Assembly: GCF_015209745.1 (NCBI RefSeq)
Contig: NZ_CP063657.1
Coordinates: 2,480,001 to 2,544,000, forward strand
Length of the DNA stretch: 64,000 nt
Direction: 5' to 3'
From: Lysobacter avium
Lineage (GTDB): Bacteria > Pseudomonadota > Gammaproteobacteria > Xanthomonadales > Xanthomonadaceae
Part shown: piece by piece, positions 27,961-37,581 of the stretch
Layout: every line of letters begins with the position of its first letter
Position numbering within the stretch: position 1 is the first letter of the stretch
The notes under the pieces: model-generated
The model's database searches: none
What the model saw: the letters and a program-made list of their open reading frames with translations, nothing else
What the model was told of the DNA's origin: nothing
Translations under genes and position numbers: made by a program

Positions 27961-28268
27961 TCAGGCGCGTACGGCATACGGGTTGGCGCAACCGGCATCC
28001 CATATGAACTTGTTCATGCTCCCGCTGCAAATGACATGTGCTGGGATGACGCTGCTGAGATCGTAGTTGGTTGCGCCTGACGAGTGGTTCCACGAAATAT
28101 CGCACCGCTCCGAACTCCACTCCTTAACGGTGAGCCCCGTAGGCACCGCTGGCGGCGGGGGCGCCACCACAACCGACTTGATCGCCGAGTAGCCACCGCG
28201 GCCACCGGCGTTGCAGGCACGGCCACGGTACTGGGAGGTGCCGCTGGCCTTGCCCGAAAGGGCCGTAC
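27961..28268 (-). pseudogene. fibronectin type III/RHS-associated C-terminal remnant
   Basis: An open frame without a start, running from the LysR stop to 27961. It reads like the end of one FN3-like repeat (QYRGRACNAGGRGGYS), a proline linker (VVVAPPPPAVPTGLTV), and a further FN3 start (CDISWNHSSGATNYDL). Such arrays occur in large secreted FN3-RHS proteins of Xanthomonadaceae. The N-terminal bulk is gone and the frame stops before the RHS core gene, so I read it as a gene fragment. Confidence 0.6.
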
Positions 28269-29207
28269 CTAGCTCGCGCTCGGCGCAAGCCCCTGTGCGT
28301 CGAGTTCAACGCCGCTCCCCTCCTGGATCTCGCCGATAACCGACTTGAACAGACTGATGAATTCCTCGGCCGCCTTGGATGGCCGGCGATCTTCCAGGAA
28401 TACGCAGTCGACGTTGAACCGGATCGGCGGCGCGAAGGGTCGGAACGCCACGCCGTGGTGGACGGAGGCGCGTGCGGTGAACTCGTCCACCACGGTCATC
28501 CCGGCGCCGTGGCTGGTGAGCGCGGCCGCGGTGTAAAAGGTCTGGTTGGAAACCACTTCATGGACCTCGACTTTTCGCCTCGCCATCTCGCGGGCCAGTG
28601 CGTCGCCCACCGGGCCGCTGGCGGTCATGCCGACCACGTCGCGTCCGTCCAGCAGGGACAGCGATACCGAATCGCCCACGTCCGGGATGTCTCCGTGCTG
28701 GAACAGCAGCACCATCTGCGCGGTCTTCAGCAGTCGCCGCTTCATTCGCGGGTGCAGGGGTGGCGCGTAGGCTATCGCGATGTCGCAGGTGCGCTCATAC
28801 AGCGCCTGGAACAATTCGTCGTGGTGCAGCGTCTGCACATCGAACGTCACTTCCGGATGCAAGCGGCGAAAGCGCGCGATGGCCAGCGGCGCGACGTGCA
28901 GGCCCAGCGACGGCACCACGCCGAGGCGGATGTGGCCGCCCCCGATGTTCTTGATGTTGCTGATCGTCTTCTGCAGCGACCCGAGACGTTCGAATATCTC
29001 GTTGACTTCGACAAACAGCGCGTGCGCTTCGTCGGTGGCGACCAGCCGTCCGCGCACCAGCGCGAACAGCTTCAGGCCGAGCTTGGACTGGGTGTGGTGG
29101 AGCACCTTGCTGACCGAGGGCTGGGAGACGTGCAGCGCCCGCGCGGCAGCGCTGATCGAGCCGGTCGTGTAGACGGCGTGGAAGACTTCAATTTGACGAA
29201 GGCGCAT
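28269..29207 (-). CDS. LysR-family transcriptional regulator
   Basis: A 312-residue regulator with an N-terminal winged HTH (LRQIEVFHAVYTTGSISAAA, then VSQPSVSKVLHHTQSKLGLKLF) and a periplasmic-binding-protein-like effector domain from about residue 90. It is the last gene of the minus-strand TonB receptor-GGT-dehydrogenase-LysR run, 78 bases after the dehydrogenase stop. It is therefore likely to control that locus in response to an amino acid or peptide. The frame ends where the FN3 remnant begins. Confidence 0.92.
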   Translation of the reverse strand: MRLRQIEVFHAVYTTGSISAAARALHVSQPSVSKVLHHTQSKLGLKLFALVRGRLVATDEAHALFVEVNEIFERLGSLQKTISNIKNIGGGHIRLGVVPSLGLHVAPLAIARFRRLHPEVTFDVQTLHHDELFQALYERTCDIAIAYAPPLHPRMKRRLLKTAQMVLLFQHGDIPDVGDSVSLSLLDGRDVVGMTASGPVGDALAREMARRKVEVHEVVSNQTFYTAAALTSHGAGMTVVDEFTARASVHHGVAFRPFAPPIRFNVDCVFLEDRRPSKAAEEFISLFKSVIGEIQEGSGVELDAQGLAPSAS

Positions 29208-29285
29208 GCCTTGATCTTAGGGCACTCGTCCGAGAGGCGACAAAGCGTCGGCCGCGCATGCGCCGAGAAAAGCCGCCCACCCGGC

Positions 29286-30539
29286 CTACTTCGCCAGCAA
29301 CGCATCCAAGGCGCGCTCGCCCGATCCCATTGCCAGCGTCCAGCCCAGCATGCCGTGGCCGACGTTCACCGCCACGTTTGGACGGACACGCCGGATGATC
29401 GGGACCGAGCTGGGGGTCATCGGGCGCAGGCCCGCCCAGGTGCTGTCGATAGCGTCGTAGGTGGCCGCGTCAGGAAGGGATTCCCGCGCCATCGCCACCA
29501 GCCGCTGCGCCCTTTGCGGATCGACCGCGGCGTTGTGGTTGCCAACCTCGGCCAGTCCCGCGACGCGCAGCTTGTCGCCGAGCCGGCAGAACACCAGCTT
29601 GCGGTCGGTGTCGGTGATGCTGACTGCGGGAGCCAACGCTCCCGGCGCGGCGGTAAACGAGTAGCCCTTGACCGGCATCAATGGCAGCCGCAAACCGTTG
29701 CGGCGCGAGAGCGCGACGGCGTCGACGCCGGCGCAGGACACCAGTTGTCGCGAGCGCAGCGGCTGGCCCTCGCGCGAGGTCAGCCTCAGGCCGTCACTTG
29801 CCGGAGTCGCGCTGGCGACCTCGAAATTGAAGCAGGTCGTTACGCCGTAATCGGCCCGAAGGATCGCCAGCAGACCGGTGCAGAACCGCAACGGGTCGCC
29901 GACTTCCTCGGCCGGGGAATGCACGACGCCGGCAAGGCCGGTGGCACCGGCAAGCGCCGGTTCCAGCGCGACCGCCTCGCGGGGACTCAGCACGCTCTGC
30001 TGGACGCCGTACTCGCGCTTGACCGCCACCATGGCCGCCGCATCGTCGAGCCCAGCCGGGTCGCGGTACAGGTGCATCTTGCCCGGTGCGGTGTGCTGGA
30101 ACTCGATGTTGTGCTGCCGCAGCAGGGCGTCCATCGCGCCGCGCGATTCCGTGGCCAGCTCGAGCACCGCAAGCGTGTTTTCGCGGAACCGATCCGGGGT
30201 GGCATTGCGCAGGAACGCGATGCCCCAGCGCAGGAAATCCGGATCCAGCGACCAGCGCATCGACAGCGCGCGGTCCCTGCCCAGCGCGATCGAGGGCAGC
30301 TTGCTCCACAGTGCGGGGCTGGCCATGGATTCGGTGTACGCGTAGCTCAGCTGGGCGCCGTTGGCGAAGGACGCACCCATCGCCGGGCCCGCCGCGCGAT
30401 CAATGATCCGGACCGAAAGCCCGCGCCGCGCCGCCGCATACGCCGTGGCGATGCCGACCACACCGGCACCGATCACGGTCACATCGACGAGGGCATCGTC
30501 GACACCGCCGGTCGGAAGGGAAGCTTCAACGGTGCTCAT
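29286..30539 (-). CDS. FAD-dependent D-amino-acid dehydrogenase-like oxidoreductase (DadA family)
   Basis: A 417-residue DAAO-family flavoprotein with the dinucleotide-binding motif VTVIGAGVVGIATAYAAARRG near the N-terminus. The DadA-like context is GASFANGAQLSYAYTE, and the C-terminal FAD loop is NVGHGMLGWTLAMGSG. It would oxidise D-amino acids to 2-oxo acids and feed electrons to the respiratory chain. Its ATG overlaps the stop of the upstream gamma-glutamyltransferase gene, so the two are coupled. A D-glutamate or D-amino-acid product of the neighbouring hydrolases is a plausible substrate (inference). Confidence 0.88.
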   Translation of the reverse strand: MSTVEASLPTGGVDDALVDVTVIGAGVVGIATAYAAARRGLSVRIIDRAAGPAMGASFANGAQLSYAYTESMASPALWSKLPSIALGRDRALSMRWSLDPDFLRWGIAFLRNATPDRFRENTLAVLELATESRGAMDALLRQHNIEFQHTAPGKMHLYRDPAGLDDAAAMVAVKREYGVQQSVLSPREAVALEPALAGATGLAGVVHSPAEEVGDPLRFCTGLLAILRADYGVTTCFNFEVASATPASDGLRLTSREGQPLRSRQLVSCAGVDAVALSRRNGLRLPLMPVKGYSFTAAPGALAPAVSITDTDRKLVFCRLGDKLRVAGLAEVGNHNAAVDPQRAQRLVAMARESLPDAATYDAIDSTWAGLRPMTPSSVPIIRRVRPNVAVNVGHGMLGWTLAMGSGERALDALLAK

Positions 30540-32305
30540 CACTGGACGACCTCTTTGCCCACGCCTTCGCGGCGCGGGTCGGCGGCCCATTCCAGCACGC
30601 CATCGCGGTAGAAAACACCGTGCAGGCCCGAGTCCTCACCCGAGCCCGCGCGGACCGTCATGCCACGCTGCGACAGCGCGTCCAGCACGCCCGGAGCGAA
30701 CCGCGACGCCTCACCGTTGAACCGCTGCCCCCGCGCGACCAGGTTGGGCAACGCCACGGCGTCCTGCAGCGACAGGTCCCAATAGACCAGACCGACCAGG
30801 GTCTTGCCGATGTAGGCCGGGATCGCCGACCCACCGGGCGAGCCGAGCGCGCCGACAAAGCGGCCGTCGCGGTCAAGGATGATGACCGGGGTCATCGAAG
30901 AGCGCGGGCGCTTGCCGCCTTCGATCGCATTGGCGGCGTCCGGATCGCTGCCGCTGGACCAGGAGAAGTCGGTCAGCTGGTTGTTGAGGAAGAAGCCGTC
31001 CACCATCCGCCCCGAGCCGAAGAAGGACTCGATCGTGGTGGTCACCGACACGGCATTGCCCCACCGGTCGACGACGACGAAATGGCTGGTGCCGCCGGGT
31101 TCCTCGGTCCGGTCCGGACCGTGCGACGCGGCTCCTGCAGGCTGCCCGTACGAGTGCGAAGGGGCTGCCGTCTTGCCGATCAGGGCCCGGCGCTGGTCGA
31201 CGTAGGCCGGCGCCAGCAGGCCCTCGACCGGCACCTCGTCAAAGCGCGGGTCGCCGACGTAATGGTCGCGGTCGGCGTACATGATCCGGCTGGCCTCGGC
31301 GAACAGGAACCACGACTGCGGGTCCTCGGGGCCGCGCTGGTCGATGTCGGTCCCGTCCAGCATCGCCATCAGCTGCAGCAGGCCGACGCCACTGGTCGGC
31401 GGCCGCGGCACGCACAGGACGAAGGCGCGCAGCGGGCTGCACAGCGGCTCGGCCTTCTCGGGCGCGTACTCGGCGAGGTCACGCGTGCTCAGCCGGCCGG
31501 GCCGCGGCGCCGCGTGGGTTCGCGCCACTATCGCCTCGGCGAGCTCGCCGCGATAGAACGCCGACGCGTTGCCTTGCGCCAGCTTGCGCAGGGTCGCGGC
31601 GTATTCCGGGTTGCGCACCAGATCCCCGGTCCGCATAGGGCGCCCGTCGGGGTGGGAGAAAAACCGCCGCACGTCGGGCGCCGAGGCCTGCGGGAAGGTG
31701 CCATCGATGTGTTCCTCCAGCCGCGGCGTGACCTGGAAGCCCTGCTCGGCTTTCTCGATCGTCTCTGCAAACAGCTGGTTCCACGCCAGCTTTCCGTGTT
31801 CGCGCTGGGCCTGCGAAAACACCGCGACCGCGCCCGGCACGCCGGTTGCGCCGCCCGAAAGCATTGCATCGCCGCGTGACAGGGGCTTGCCGTCTTCGCC
31901 CTGGAACAGGCTGCCGTCGGCCAGGGCCGGCGCGGCTTCGCGACCGATGTAACTGGTCACCGCCTGGCTGCGCGCGTCGTAGGCCATGATGATCGCGCCG
32001 CCGCCAATGCCCGAACTCTGCGGCTCCACCAGGCCCAGCATCAGCTGCACCGCGACCGCGGCGTCCATCGCGGTGCCGCCCCGGCGCAGGACCGCGGTGC
32101 CGGCATCGACGGCCAGCGGGTTGGCCGCGACGACGACGCCGCTGGTCTGGACGTCGTCGGCAACCGGAGCGGGCGTGGTCTGGCAGGCGCCCAGCACCGC
32201 GGTCAGCAGCAGCGCTCCCAGCGGCAGCCGCATATCGACACGGAGCTTGGCCTTCAGCGGAGGTGGCACGGAGTCCGAGCGCAGTGTTTTGATGATGGGG
32301 AGCAC
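30539..32305 (-). CDS. ggt: gamma-glutamyltransferase, lipoprotein form
   Basis: Ntn-hydrolase (588 aa from the first ATG; an in-frame ATG at 32233 is possible) that cleaves or transfers gamma-glutamyl groups. A lipobox-like signal (LLLTAVLGACQTT) suggests an outer-membrane-anchored periplasmic enzyme. The self-cleavage/nucleophile Thr is T406 in GGTSHFVVVD (E. coli: TTHYSVVD). The gamma-glutamyl-binding region GSPGGSAIP and the lid/oxyanion stretch are present. It is coupled to the DadA-like gene and follows the TonB receptor, and so would act on a compound imported by that receptor. Confidence 0.92.
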   Translation of the reverse strand: MLPIIKTLRSDSVPPPLKAKLRVDMRLPLGALLLTAVLGACQTTPAPVADDVQTSGVVVAANPLAVDAGTAVLRRGGTAMDAAVAVQLMLGLVEPQSSGIGGGAIIMAYDARSQAVTSYIGREAAPALADGSLFQGEDGKPLSRGDAMLSGGATGVPGAVAVFSQAQREHGKLAWNQLFAETIEKAEQGFQVTPRLEEHIDGTFPQASAPDVRRFFSHPDGRPMRTGDLVRNPEYAATLRKLAQGNASAFYRGELAEAIVARTHAAPRPGRLSTRDLAEYAPEKAEPLCSPLRAFVLCVPRPPTSGVGLLQLMAMLDGTDIDQRGPEDPQSWFLFAEASRIMYADRDHYVGDPRFDEVPVEGLLAPAYVDQRRALIGKTAAPSHSYGQPAGAASHGPDRTEEPGGTSHFVVVDRWGNAVSVTTTIESFFGSGRMVDGFFLNNQLTDFSWSSGSDPDAANAIEGGKRPRSSMTPVIILDRDGRFVGALGSPGGSAIPAYIGKTLVGLVYWDLSLQDAVALPNLVARGQRFNGEASRFAPGVLDALSQRGMTVRAGSGEDSGLHGVFYRDGVLEWAADPRREGVGKEVVQ

Positions 32306-32379
32306 GTTCTTTCCGGTGCGTGGTGGCCAATGCGGCCATCTTTCAACAATTGGCGGCTGTGTGCGGCATCGACCGAATC

Positions 32380-32409
32380 GCTGACAGACCCCGCGCGAGG
32401 CCTGTCAGC
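32380..32409 (-). terminator. hairpin between the TonB receptor and ggt
   Basis: An eight-base inverted repeat (GCTGACAG...CTGTCAGC) just after the receptor stop. It has no T-run. It may attenuate or stabilise the transcript between receptor and ggt. Confidence 0.4.
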
Positions 32410-32429
32410 TGTTGCGGAGGTAATGCTGC

Positions 32430-35400
32430 CTAGTCGAACGTCTTGGTCACGGTCAGGTAGTAGCCCCGGCCCAGTGCGTTATGCAGGCCCGAGTAGAAGC
32501 CCAGGCTCCGCGGTGCCAGGCGTGGATCACGATCGGTGATGTTGCGGACGTTGAAGCGCACGGTCGTGTCTTCGAACACGTTGCCGGTCTTCTTGAAGCG
32601 GTGCTCGGCCCACAGATTGGTCGTGGTCCATGACGGCACGCGGAACAACGTGCCGTCAGGCAAGCTGGCACCGGTCGAATCAAACGGGCCGACGTAGCGG
32701 ACAAACGCACCCAGGCTCCAGTTGCGGTAGCGCCAGCTACTGCTCAGGGTCGCGCGCCATTCCGGCGTGCCGTTGATGCCCAGCAGGCTGCCGGCGTTGC
32801 GGATCGTGAAGCCGTCATTGATCACGCCGTCCTGCTGCGCGTTCATCACCAGGTCCTCCAGGTCCGAGGGCATCTGCATCTGCTCGAGCAGCCGGCTGCC
32901 ATTGAGGTTGGTGGTGAAGGTGCCCCAGTCCGCGGTGCGCAGGCGATGCGAGATGCCGTAATCGATGCCCCGGGTCCGGCGCGGCAGGCGGTTGGTGTAC
33001 TGGTCACGCACCTGCAACACGTTACCGACCGCTTCCAGCCCCGTGCCGGCGAAGTTGGCGATCTGCTCATCGCTGGGATCGTCGCGCAGCACGTTGGGAT
33101 TGGACGAGCCCTGGATGCGCATCAGGTAGTCGAGCGCCAGGTGGGTTTGTTCGCCGGTGATGGCGATCATCTGTTCCTGATCGATCTTCCAGTAGTCCGC
33201 GGTGAAGGTGAAGTCGCCCATGGCGTCGGGCAGGAAGCGGGGCTGGAACACCAGGCCGACCGAGGTCGCCTCGGAGGTTTCCGGCTTGAGGTCGAGGTTG
33301 CCCTCGCGTACGGCCTGGGTGCTGAAAGACTTGCCGCAGGCGCTGAAGCTGGAGATGCGCCCGGCGCGCAGGTCCGCCTCGCACTGGTAGTAGTCCAGGC
33401 GGGTATTGCTGACCACGGTCCCGTCGGAATGGATCTGCAGGATGTTGGGCGCCAGGAAGCTCTCCGACCAGCTGCCGCGCATCATCAGGCCATCCAGGAT
33501 GTCCCAGGCAAACGCGACCTTCGGCTTGGACACGCTGCCGAAGTCGGAATAGCGCTCGTAGCGACCGGCGATCTGCAGATCAAGCGAGCGAACCAGCGGA
33601 ATCGCCATCTCGCGCGACACCAGCGGCACCGCGATCTCGGCATACGCCGAGGCCACCGAGCGCGAACCGCCGTTGTTGCCCGACGGGCTCGCACCGAGTA
33701 CGTCGCTGGTCGGGAGATCGGTCAGCGGGTTGGTGTAGCCGATCTGCCCGTTGAGGCGCGGATCGCGCTGGTCGTCAAGCTTTTCGTGACGCCACTCGGC
33801 GCCGAACGCCAGCCCGACATCGCCTGCCCACCACTCGAACAGGTCGGGGCGGGCGAAACGGGTATCGACCTGGAACAGCGACGCGGTACTGCGGCGCACC
33901 ACCGGGACCAGGAAGCCGGCGACCGTGTCGGCGTTGGTCATTGCCGGCGGCTGGCTCCAGTCGTCCAGGTTGCCGCCTGTGAACGGGTTGTAGGCACTCT
34001 CGTCAGCGCGCGCGAGGGCCTCGGCGAACGAGGTGTTGCTGATGGTGCCGAACTGGGTATCCACGGTGCGGGCGCGCGAATACAGCACGGCACTTTCCCA
34101 GTCGAACCCGCCCAAGTCACCGCGGACCCCGCCCAGGACGCGATACGACTTGTCATCGACCTCGTAGGGGCGGGTGGTCTCGGTGGCGCGATAACTGCTG
34201 ATGCGCACGTCCAGGCCCTCTTCGGGCGCATCGATGCCCTGCAGGCGGTTCGGGTTGAGACTGCCGTCGGGCAGGTAGGTGGCACCAAACGGGTTCCAGT
34301 AGTTGGACTTGGGGACGATCATCGGCGCAGCGGCCAGCGAGGCAGCCTGCTCCCGCATGCCGTCGTAGCTCGACTGGTAGTAGCTGACCTCGCCGAATGC
34401 CACGAAGTCATCGTTGAGATCGTGCTCGATGGTCGTGAAAAGGTTGCCGCGATCGACGCCGCCCATCAGATAGCGCTGCGAGTTGGCGTTGAAGCGCAGT
34501 GGCCGGTCGATGGTGCTGTTCTGCAACCCGGTCTGGATGCACACGTCCTCGTACAGCGCGGTCACGCAGCCGTTGGCGATCGGCTCGATGTGGAAGCTGC
34601 CGGCGGCGGTCGTGATCGCCTTGCCGTCCTGCCGCACCCGCACCCGATCGACCGTCTGGAACGCGCCCCAGGCGCTGGAGGTCATGCGGTCATCGAATGC
34701 CGTCATCCCCTCCCATTGGGTGCCTTCAAAGAACGGCCTGTGATCCTGGCTGGCGGCGTAGTCGCGCTCGGAGTTCTCGAAGATGCTGCGATAGGTGTAC
34801 CCGCCCAGCAGGGAGACCCGGGTGCGTCCGTCGTTGAACCACCTGCCGGCCTTCACATTGAAATTGCCCTGGCGGAAATCGGTGCCTTCCGAGCCGCCGT
34901 ACTGGGCCTGGGCGCGCAGGCCCTGGAAGTGTGTATCCATGACCACGTTCATCACGCCGGCCACGGCATCCGAGCCGTACAGCGCGGAGGCGCCGCCCAG
35001 CAGGGTTTCCATGCGCTGCACGCCGTAGAGCGGGATGGCGTTGATGTTGGCGGTCTGGCGCGGCACGTAGGTTTCCGTCTGCGTGCCGGGGTGGTTGACC
35101 ATGCGACGACCGTTCACCAGCATCAGCGTGTTGCCGGTGCCCAGGTTGCGCAGGTTGACCGAGCCGACGTCGCCGCGCGCGGCGTTGAGGTTGCCCGCGG
35201 TATCGGTGTTGTCGAACATCATGTCGCCGACCTGCGGAAGCGACTGCAGCAGGTCTTCGCCGGAGACGGCACCGGTGGCAGCCACGTCCTCCTCCGAGAC
35301 CACGAACACCGGGAGCATGCCGGTGTCGTTGTTGCCTGCAAGGTGGCTTCCGACCACCACGACCCGATCAAGGTCCTTGGCCTTCGCATCGGCTGTCTGG

Positions 35401-35561
35401 ACAGCTGGCGGGGCCGCATCGTCCGTTGCGATCGGCGTGGCGTCGGTCTGTGTGGCCTGGGCGGGCTGGGCCGCGTCCTGAGCCAGCGCGGTGACCGGCT
35501 CCATGAGCATCGCCGAGGCGAGCATCACGCTGAGAATCGTGCGTTTGGGTGCGTAGTTCAT
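32430..35561 (-). CDS. TonB-dependent outer-membrane receptor
   Basis: A 1043-residue TonB-dependent transporter with signal peptide (LSVMLASAMLMEPVTALAQ), a Gln/Ala/Thr-rich linker, a plug domain (GEDLLQSLPQVG, LRNLGTGNTLMLVNGRRM, LLGGASALYGSDAVAGVMN) and a large beta-barrel ending GYYLTVTKTFD. No heme or siderophore landmark is visible. Position between two gamma-glutamyltransferase genes suggests a peptide or gamma-glutamyl ligand. I chose the ATG at 35561 for its GGGGGAG ribosome-binding site; an upstream in-frame Met at 35597 is not needed. It is divergent from the second ggt. Confidence 0.93.
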   Translation of the reverse strand: MNYAPKRTILSVMLASAMLMEPVTALAQDAAQPAQATQTDATPIATDDAAPPAVQTADAKAKDLDRVVVVGSHLAGNNDTGMLPVFVVSEEDVAATGAVSGEDLLQSLPQVGDMMFDNTDTAGNLNAARGDVGSVNLRNLGTGNTLMLVNGRRMVNHPGTQTETYVPRQTANINAIPLYGVQRMETLLGGASALYGSDAVAGVMNVVMDTHFQGLRAQAQYGGSEGTDFRQGNFNVKAGRWFNDGRTRVSLLGGYTYRSIFENSERDYAASQDHRPFFEGTQWEGMTAFDDRMTSSAWGAFQTVDRVRVRQDGKAITTAAGSFHIEPIANGCVTALYEDVCIQTGLQNSTIDRPLRFNANSQRYLMGGVDRGNLFTTIEHDLNDDFVAFGEVSYYQSSYDGMREQAASLAAAPMIVPKSNYWNPFGATYLPDGSLNPNRLQGIDAPEEGLDVRISSYRATETTRPYEVDDKSYRVLGGVRGDLGGFDWESAVLYSRARTVDTQFGTISNTSFAEALARADESAYNPFTGGNLDDWSQPPAMTNADTVAGFLVPVVRRSTASLFQVDTRFARPDLFEWWAGDVGLAFGAEWRHEKLDDQRDPRLNGQIGYTNPLTDLPTSDVLGASPSGNNGGSRSVASAYAEIAVPLVSREMAIPLVRSLDLQIAGRYERYSDFGSVSKPKVAFAWDILDGLMMRGSWSESFLAPNILQIHSDGTVVSNTRLDYYQCEADLRAGRISSFSACGKSFSTQAVREGNLDLKPETSEATSVGLVFQPRFLPDAMGDFTFTADYWKIDQEQMIAITGEQTHLALDYLMRIQGSSNPNVLRDDPSDEQIANFAGTGLEAVGNVLQVRDQYTNRLPRRTRGIDYGISHRLRTADWGTFTTNLNGSRLLEQMQMPSDLEDLVMNAQQDGVINDGFTIRNAGSLLGINGTPEWRATLSSSWRYRNWSLGAFVRYVGPFDSTGASLPDGTLFRVPSWTTTNLWAEHRFKKTGNVFEDTTVRFNVRNITDRDPRLAPRSLGFYSGLHNALGRGYYLTVTKTFD

Positions 35562-35790
35562 TTGATGTCTCCCCCGGAGAGCGGCTGTCTGTGGCAACGC
35601 TTGTCCCGATCTTAGCCACCGCGATCGCGCGGCAAGACCACCAATGCTTTGCCAGGGGATAGCCTGGGGCTATGGGATGAGCCAAAGAAACTGCGGGACA
35701 TCGGTAAGGTGCGGCGGCATGCTCGAATGCACTCCGCCCTTGCGAGCGCTGCTTGCGCGCCTGGCGTCGACCATAAAAAAGGATCCCGGA

Positions 35791-37539
35791 ATGCCCCTCA
35801 GAAGCCCTCAGGCGATTTCATCGCGCGCCCTTGTCGCACTTCTCGTCAGTGCCGCGCTCGCGCTCTGCTCCGTGCAGGCCACCGCCCAGACCCGGCAGCT
35901 GCTGAACTACGCCGCGATCCACAAGCCGGTGCAGGGCGAGAAGGGCATGGTCGCCAGCCAGAACGAGGCCGCCAGCGATGTCGGTGCGCAGATCCTGCGC
36001 GACGGCGGCAATGCGGTGGACGCCGCGGTGGCCACGGCCTTTGCCATGGCGGTGACCCTGCCGCGCGCGGGCAACATCGGCGGCGACGGCTTCATGCTGG
36101 TGCACTTGGCCGAAGACAAGCGGACGGTGGCGATCGACTTCCGCTCCAAGGCGCCGGCGCTGGCCACGCTGGACCGCTTCATCGGCGACGACGGCAGGAT
36201 CGCCGGTGACAAGCAGGGCTACAGGGCCGCCGGCATCCCCGGCACGGTCTCCGGGCTGGCCACCGCGCACGGCAAGTATGGTCGTCTGCCCTGGGCGCAG
36301 CTGCTGCAGCCGGCGATCGCCCTGGCCGAGCACGGCATCGTGCTCAGCCGCGACGAGGCCTTCGCGCTCGACTGGGGACGCAAGCGCCTGGCCCTGAGTC
36401 CGGCCGGCGCGAAGGTGTTCCTGCATCCCGATGGCAGCGCGCTGCGGGCCGGCGAAAGACTGGTGCAGACCGACCTGGCCTGGTCGCTGAAGCAGATCGC
36501 CGCGCACGGCGCAAAGGCCTTCTATGAGGGCGAAATCGCCGAGCGGCTGGTCGCGGGCATGATCGCCAATGACGGCCTGATCCGGAAGGACGACCTGGCC
36601 GCTTACCGGGCCGCCGAACGCGAGCCGCTGCGCAGCAGCTACCGCGACCACGAGGTGGTGACCATGTCGCCGGCCAGCGGTGGCGGCGCCGGCATCATCG
36701 GCATGCTCAACATCCTGGAGAACGTCGATATGCCGGGCTACGGCGCGGGTTCCGCCGACGCCATCCACTACATGAGCGAGGCGATCAAGCTGGCCTGGGC
36801 CGACCGCCGGCTGCACCTGGGCGATCCGGATGCCCTCGACCTACCGCTGCGCGGGCTGGTGTCCAAGGCCTACGCCGCCGAACGGGCCAAGCGTATCTCG
36901 CCGCGCCGCGCGAAGCCGGCATCCAAGGTGCCCGGCGGCGATCCATGGGCGCATGAGAGCCCGCAGACGACCCATCTCTCGGTCATCGACGAGGCCGGCA
37001 ACGCGGTGGGCATCACCTACACGCTAGGTTCGGATTTCGGCTCCGGGATCATGGTCGACGGCACCGGCTTCCTGCTCGGCAACCTGGTCGGCAACTTCTC
37101 CATGCGCGCCCAGCTGAAGGCGCGCGAGTCCGGCCAGCCCGAGCCCCCCAACTCACTGCATCCGGGCCGGCGCCCGGTCTCCAGCATGGCGCCCACCTTC
37201 CTGTTCAAGGACGACCGGTTGCGCATGGTCACCGGCAGCCCGGGCGGCAACACCATTCCGGGCACTGTGATGCAGAGCATCGTGGACGTCGTCGACTTCG
37301 ACCTGAACATCGCCGAGGCCACCAGCCTGCCGCGCATCCACCAGGAGATGGACAGCGACGGCGTGATGCGGGTGGAGCGCGGCATCAGCCCCGACACCCT
37401 GCGCCTGCTGGAGAAGCGTGGTCACCGGATCGAGACCGGCGAGACCATCGGCAGCACCCAGATCCTGTGGGTCGGCGAGCACGGCGTGGAAGGCGCCGCG
37501 GATCCGCGCCGTCCGGGCGCCGCCGCCGTCGCCCAGTAG
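35791..37539 (+). CDS. ggt: second gamma-glutamyltransferase, periplasmic
   Basis: A 582-residue Ntn-hydrolase with a cleavable signal peptide (LVALLVSAALALCSVQATA). The nucleophile Thr is T393 in SPQTTHLSVID, and GSPGGNTIPGTVMQ provides the gamma-glutamyl pocket. It resembles E. coli GGT more closely than the lipoprotein copy. I chose the ATG at 35791 (AAGGA upstream); an open extension to 35644 has no family sequence. It is divergent from the TonB receptor and convergent with gltS. With the other GGT it indicates hydrolysis of glutathione-like or poly-gamma-glutamyl substrates in the periplasm. Confidence 0.93.
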   Translation: MPLRSPQAISSRALVALLVSAALALCSVQATAQTRQLLNYAAIHKPVQGEKGMVASQNEAASDVGAQILRDGGNAVDAAVATAFAMAVTLPRAGNIGGDGFMLVHLAEDKRTVAIDFRSKAPALATLDRFIGDDGRIAGDKQGYRAAGIPGTVSGLATAHGKYGRLPWAQLLQPAIALAEHGIVLSRDEAFALDWGRKRLALSPAGAKVFLHPDGSALRAGERLVQTDLAWSLKQIAAHGAKAFYEGEIAERLVAGMIANDGLIRKDDLAAYRAAEREPLRSSYRDHEVVTMSPASGGGAGIIGMLNILENVDMPGYGAGSADAIHYMSEAIKLAWADRRLHLGDPDALDLPLRGLVSKAYAAERAKRISPRRAKPASKVPGGDPWAHESPQTTHLSVIDEAGNAVGITYTLGSDFGSGIMVDGTGFLLGNLVGNFSMRAQLKARESGQPEPPNSLHPGRRPVSSMAPTFLFKDDRLRMVTGSPGGNTIPGTVMQSIVDVVDFDLNIAEATSLPRIHQEMDSDGVMRVERGISPDTLRLLEKRGHRIETGETIGSTQILWVGEHGVEGAADPRRPGAAAVAQ

Positions 37540-37581
37540 CGAGGAGGCGCTGGCGCTGAGGCCGGGTCGGCGCAAAGACCG

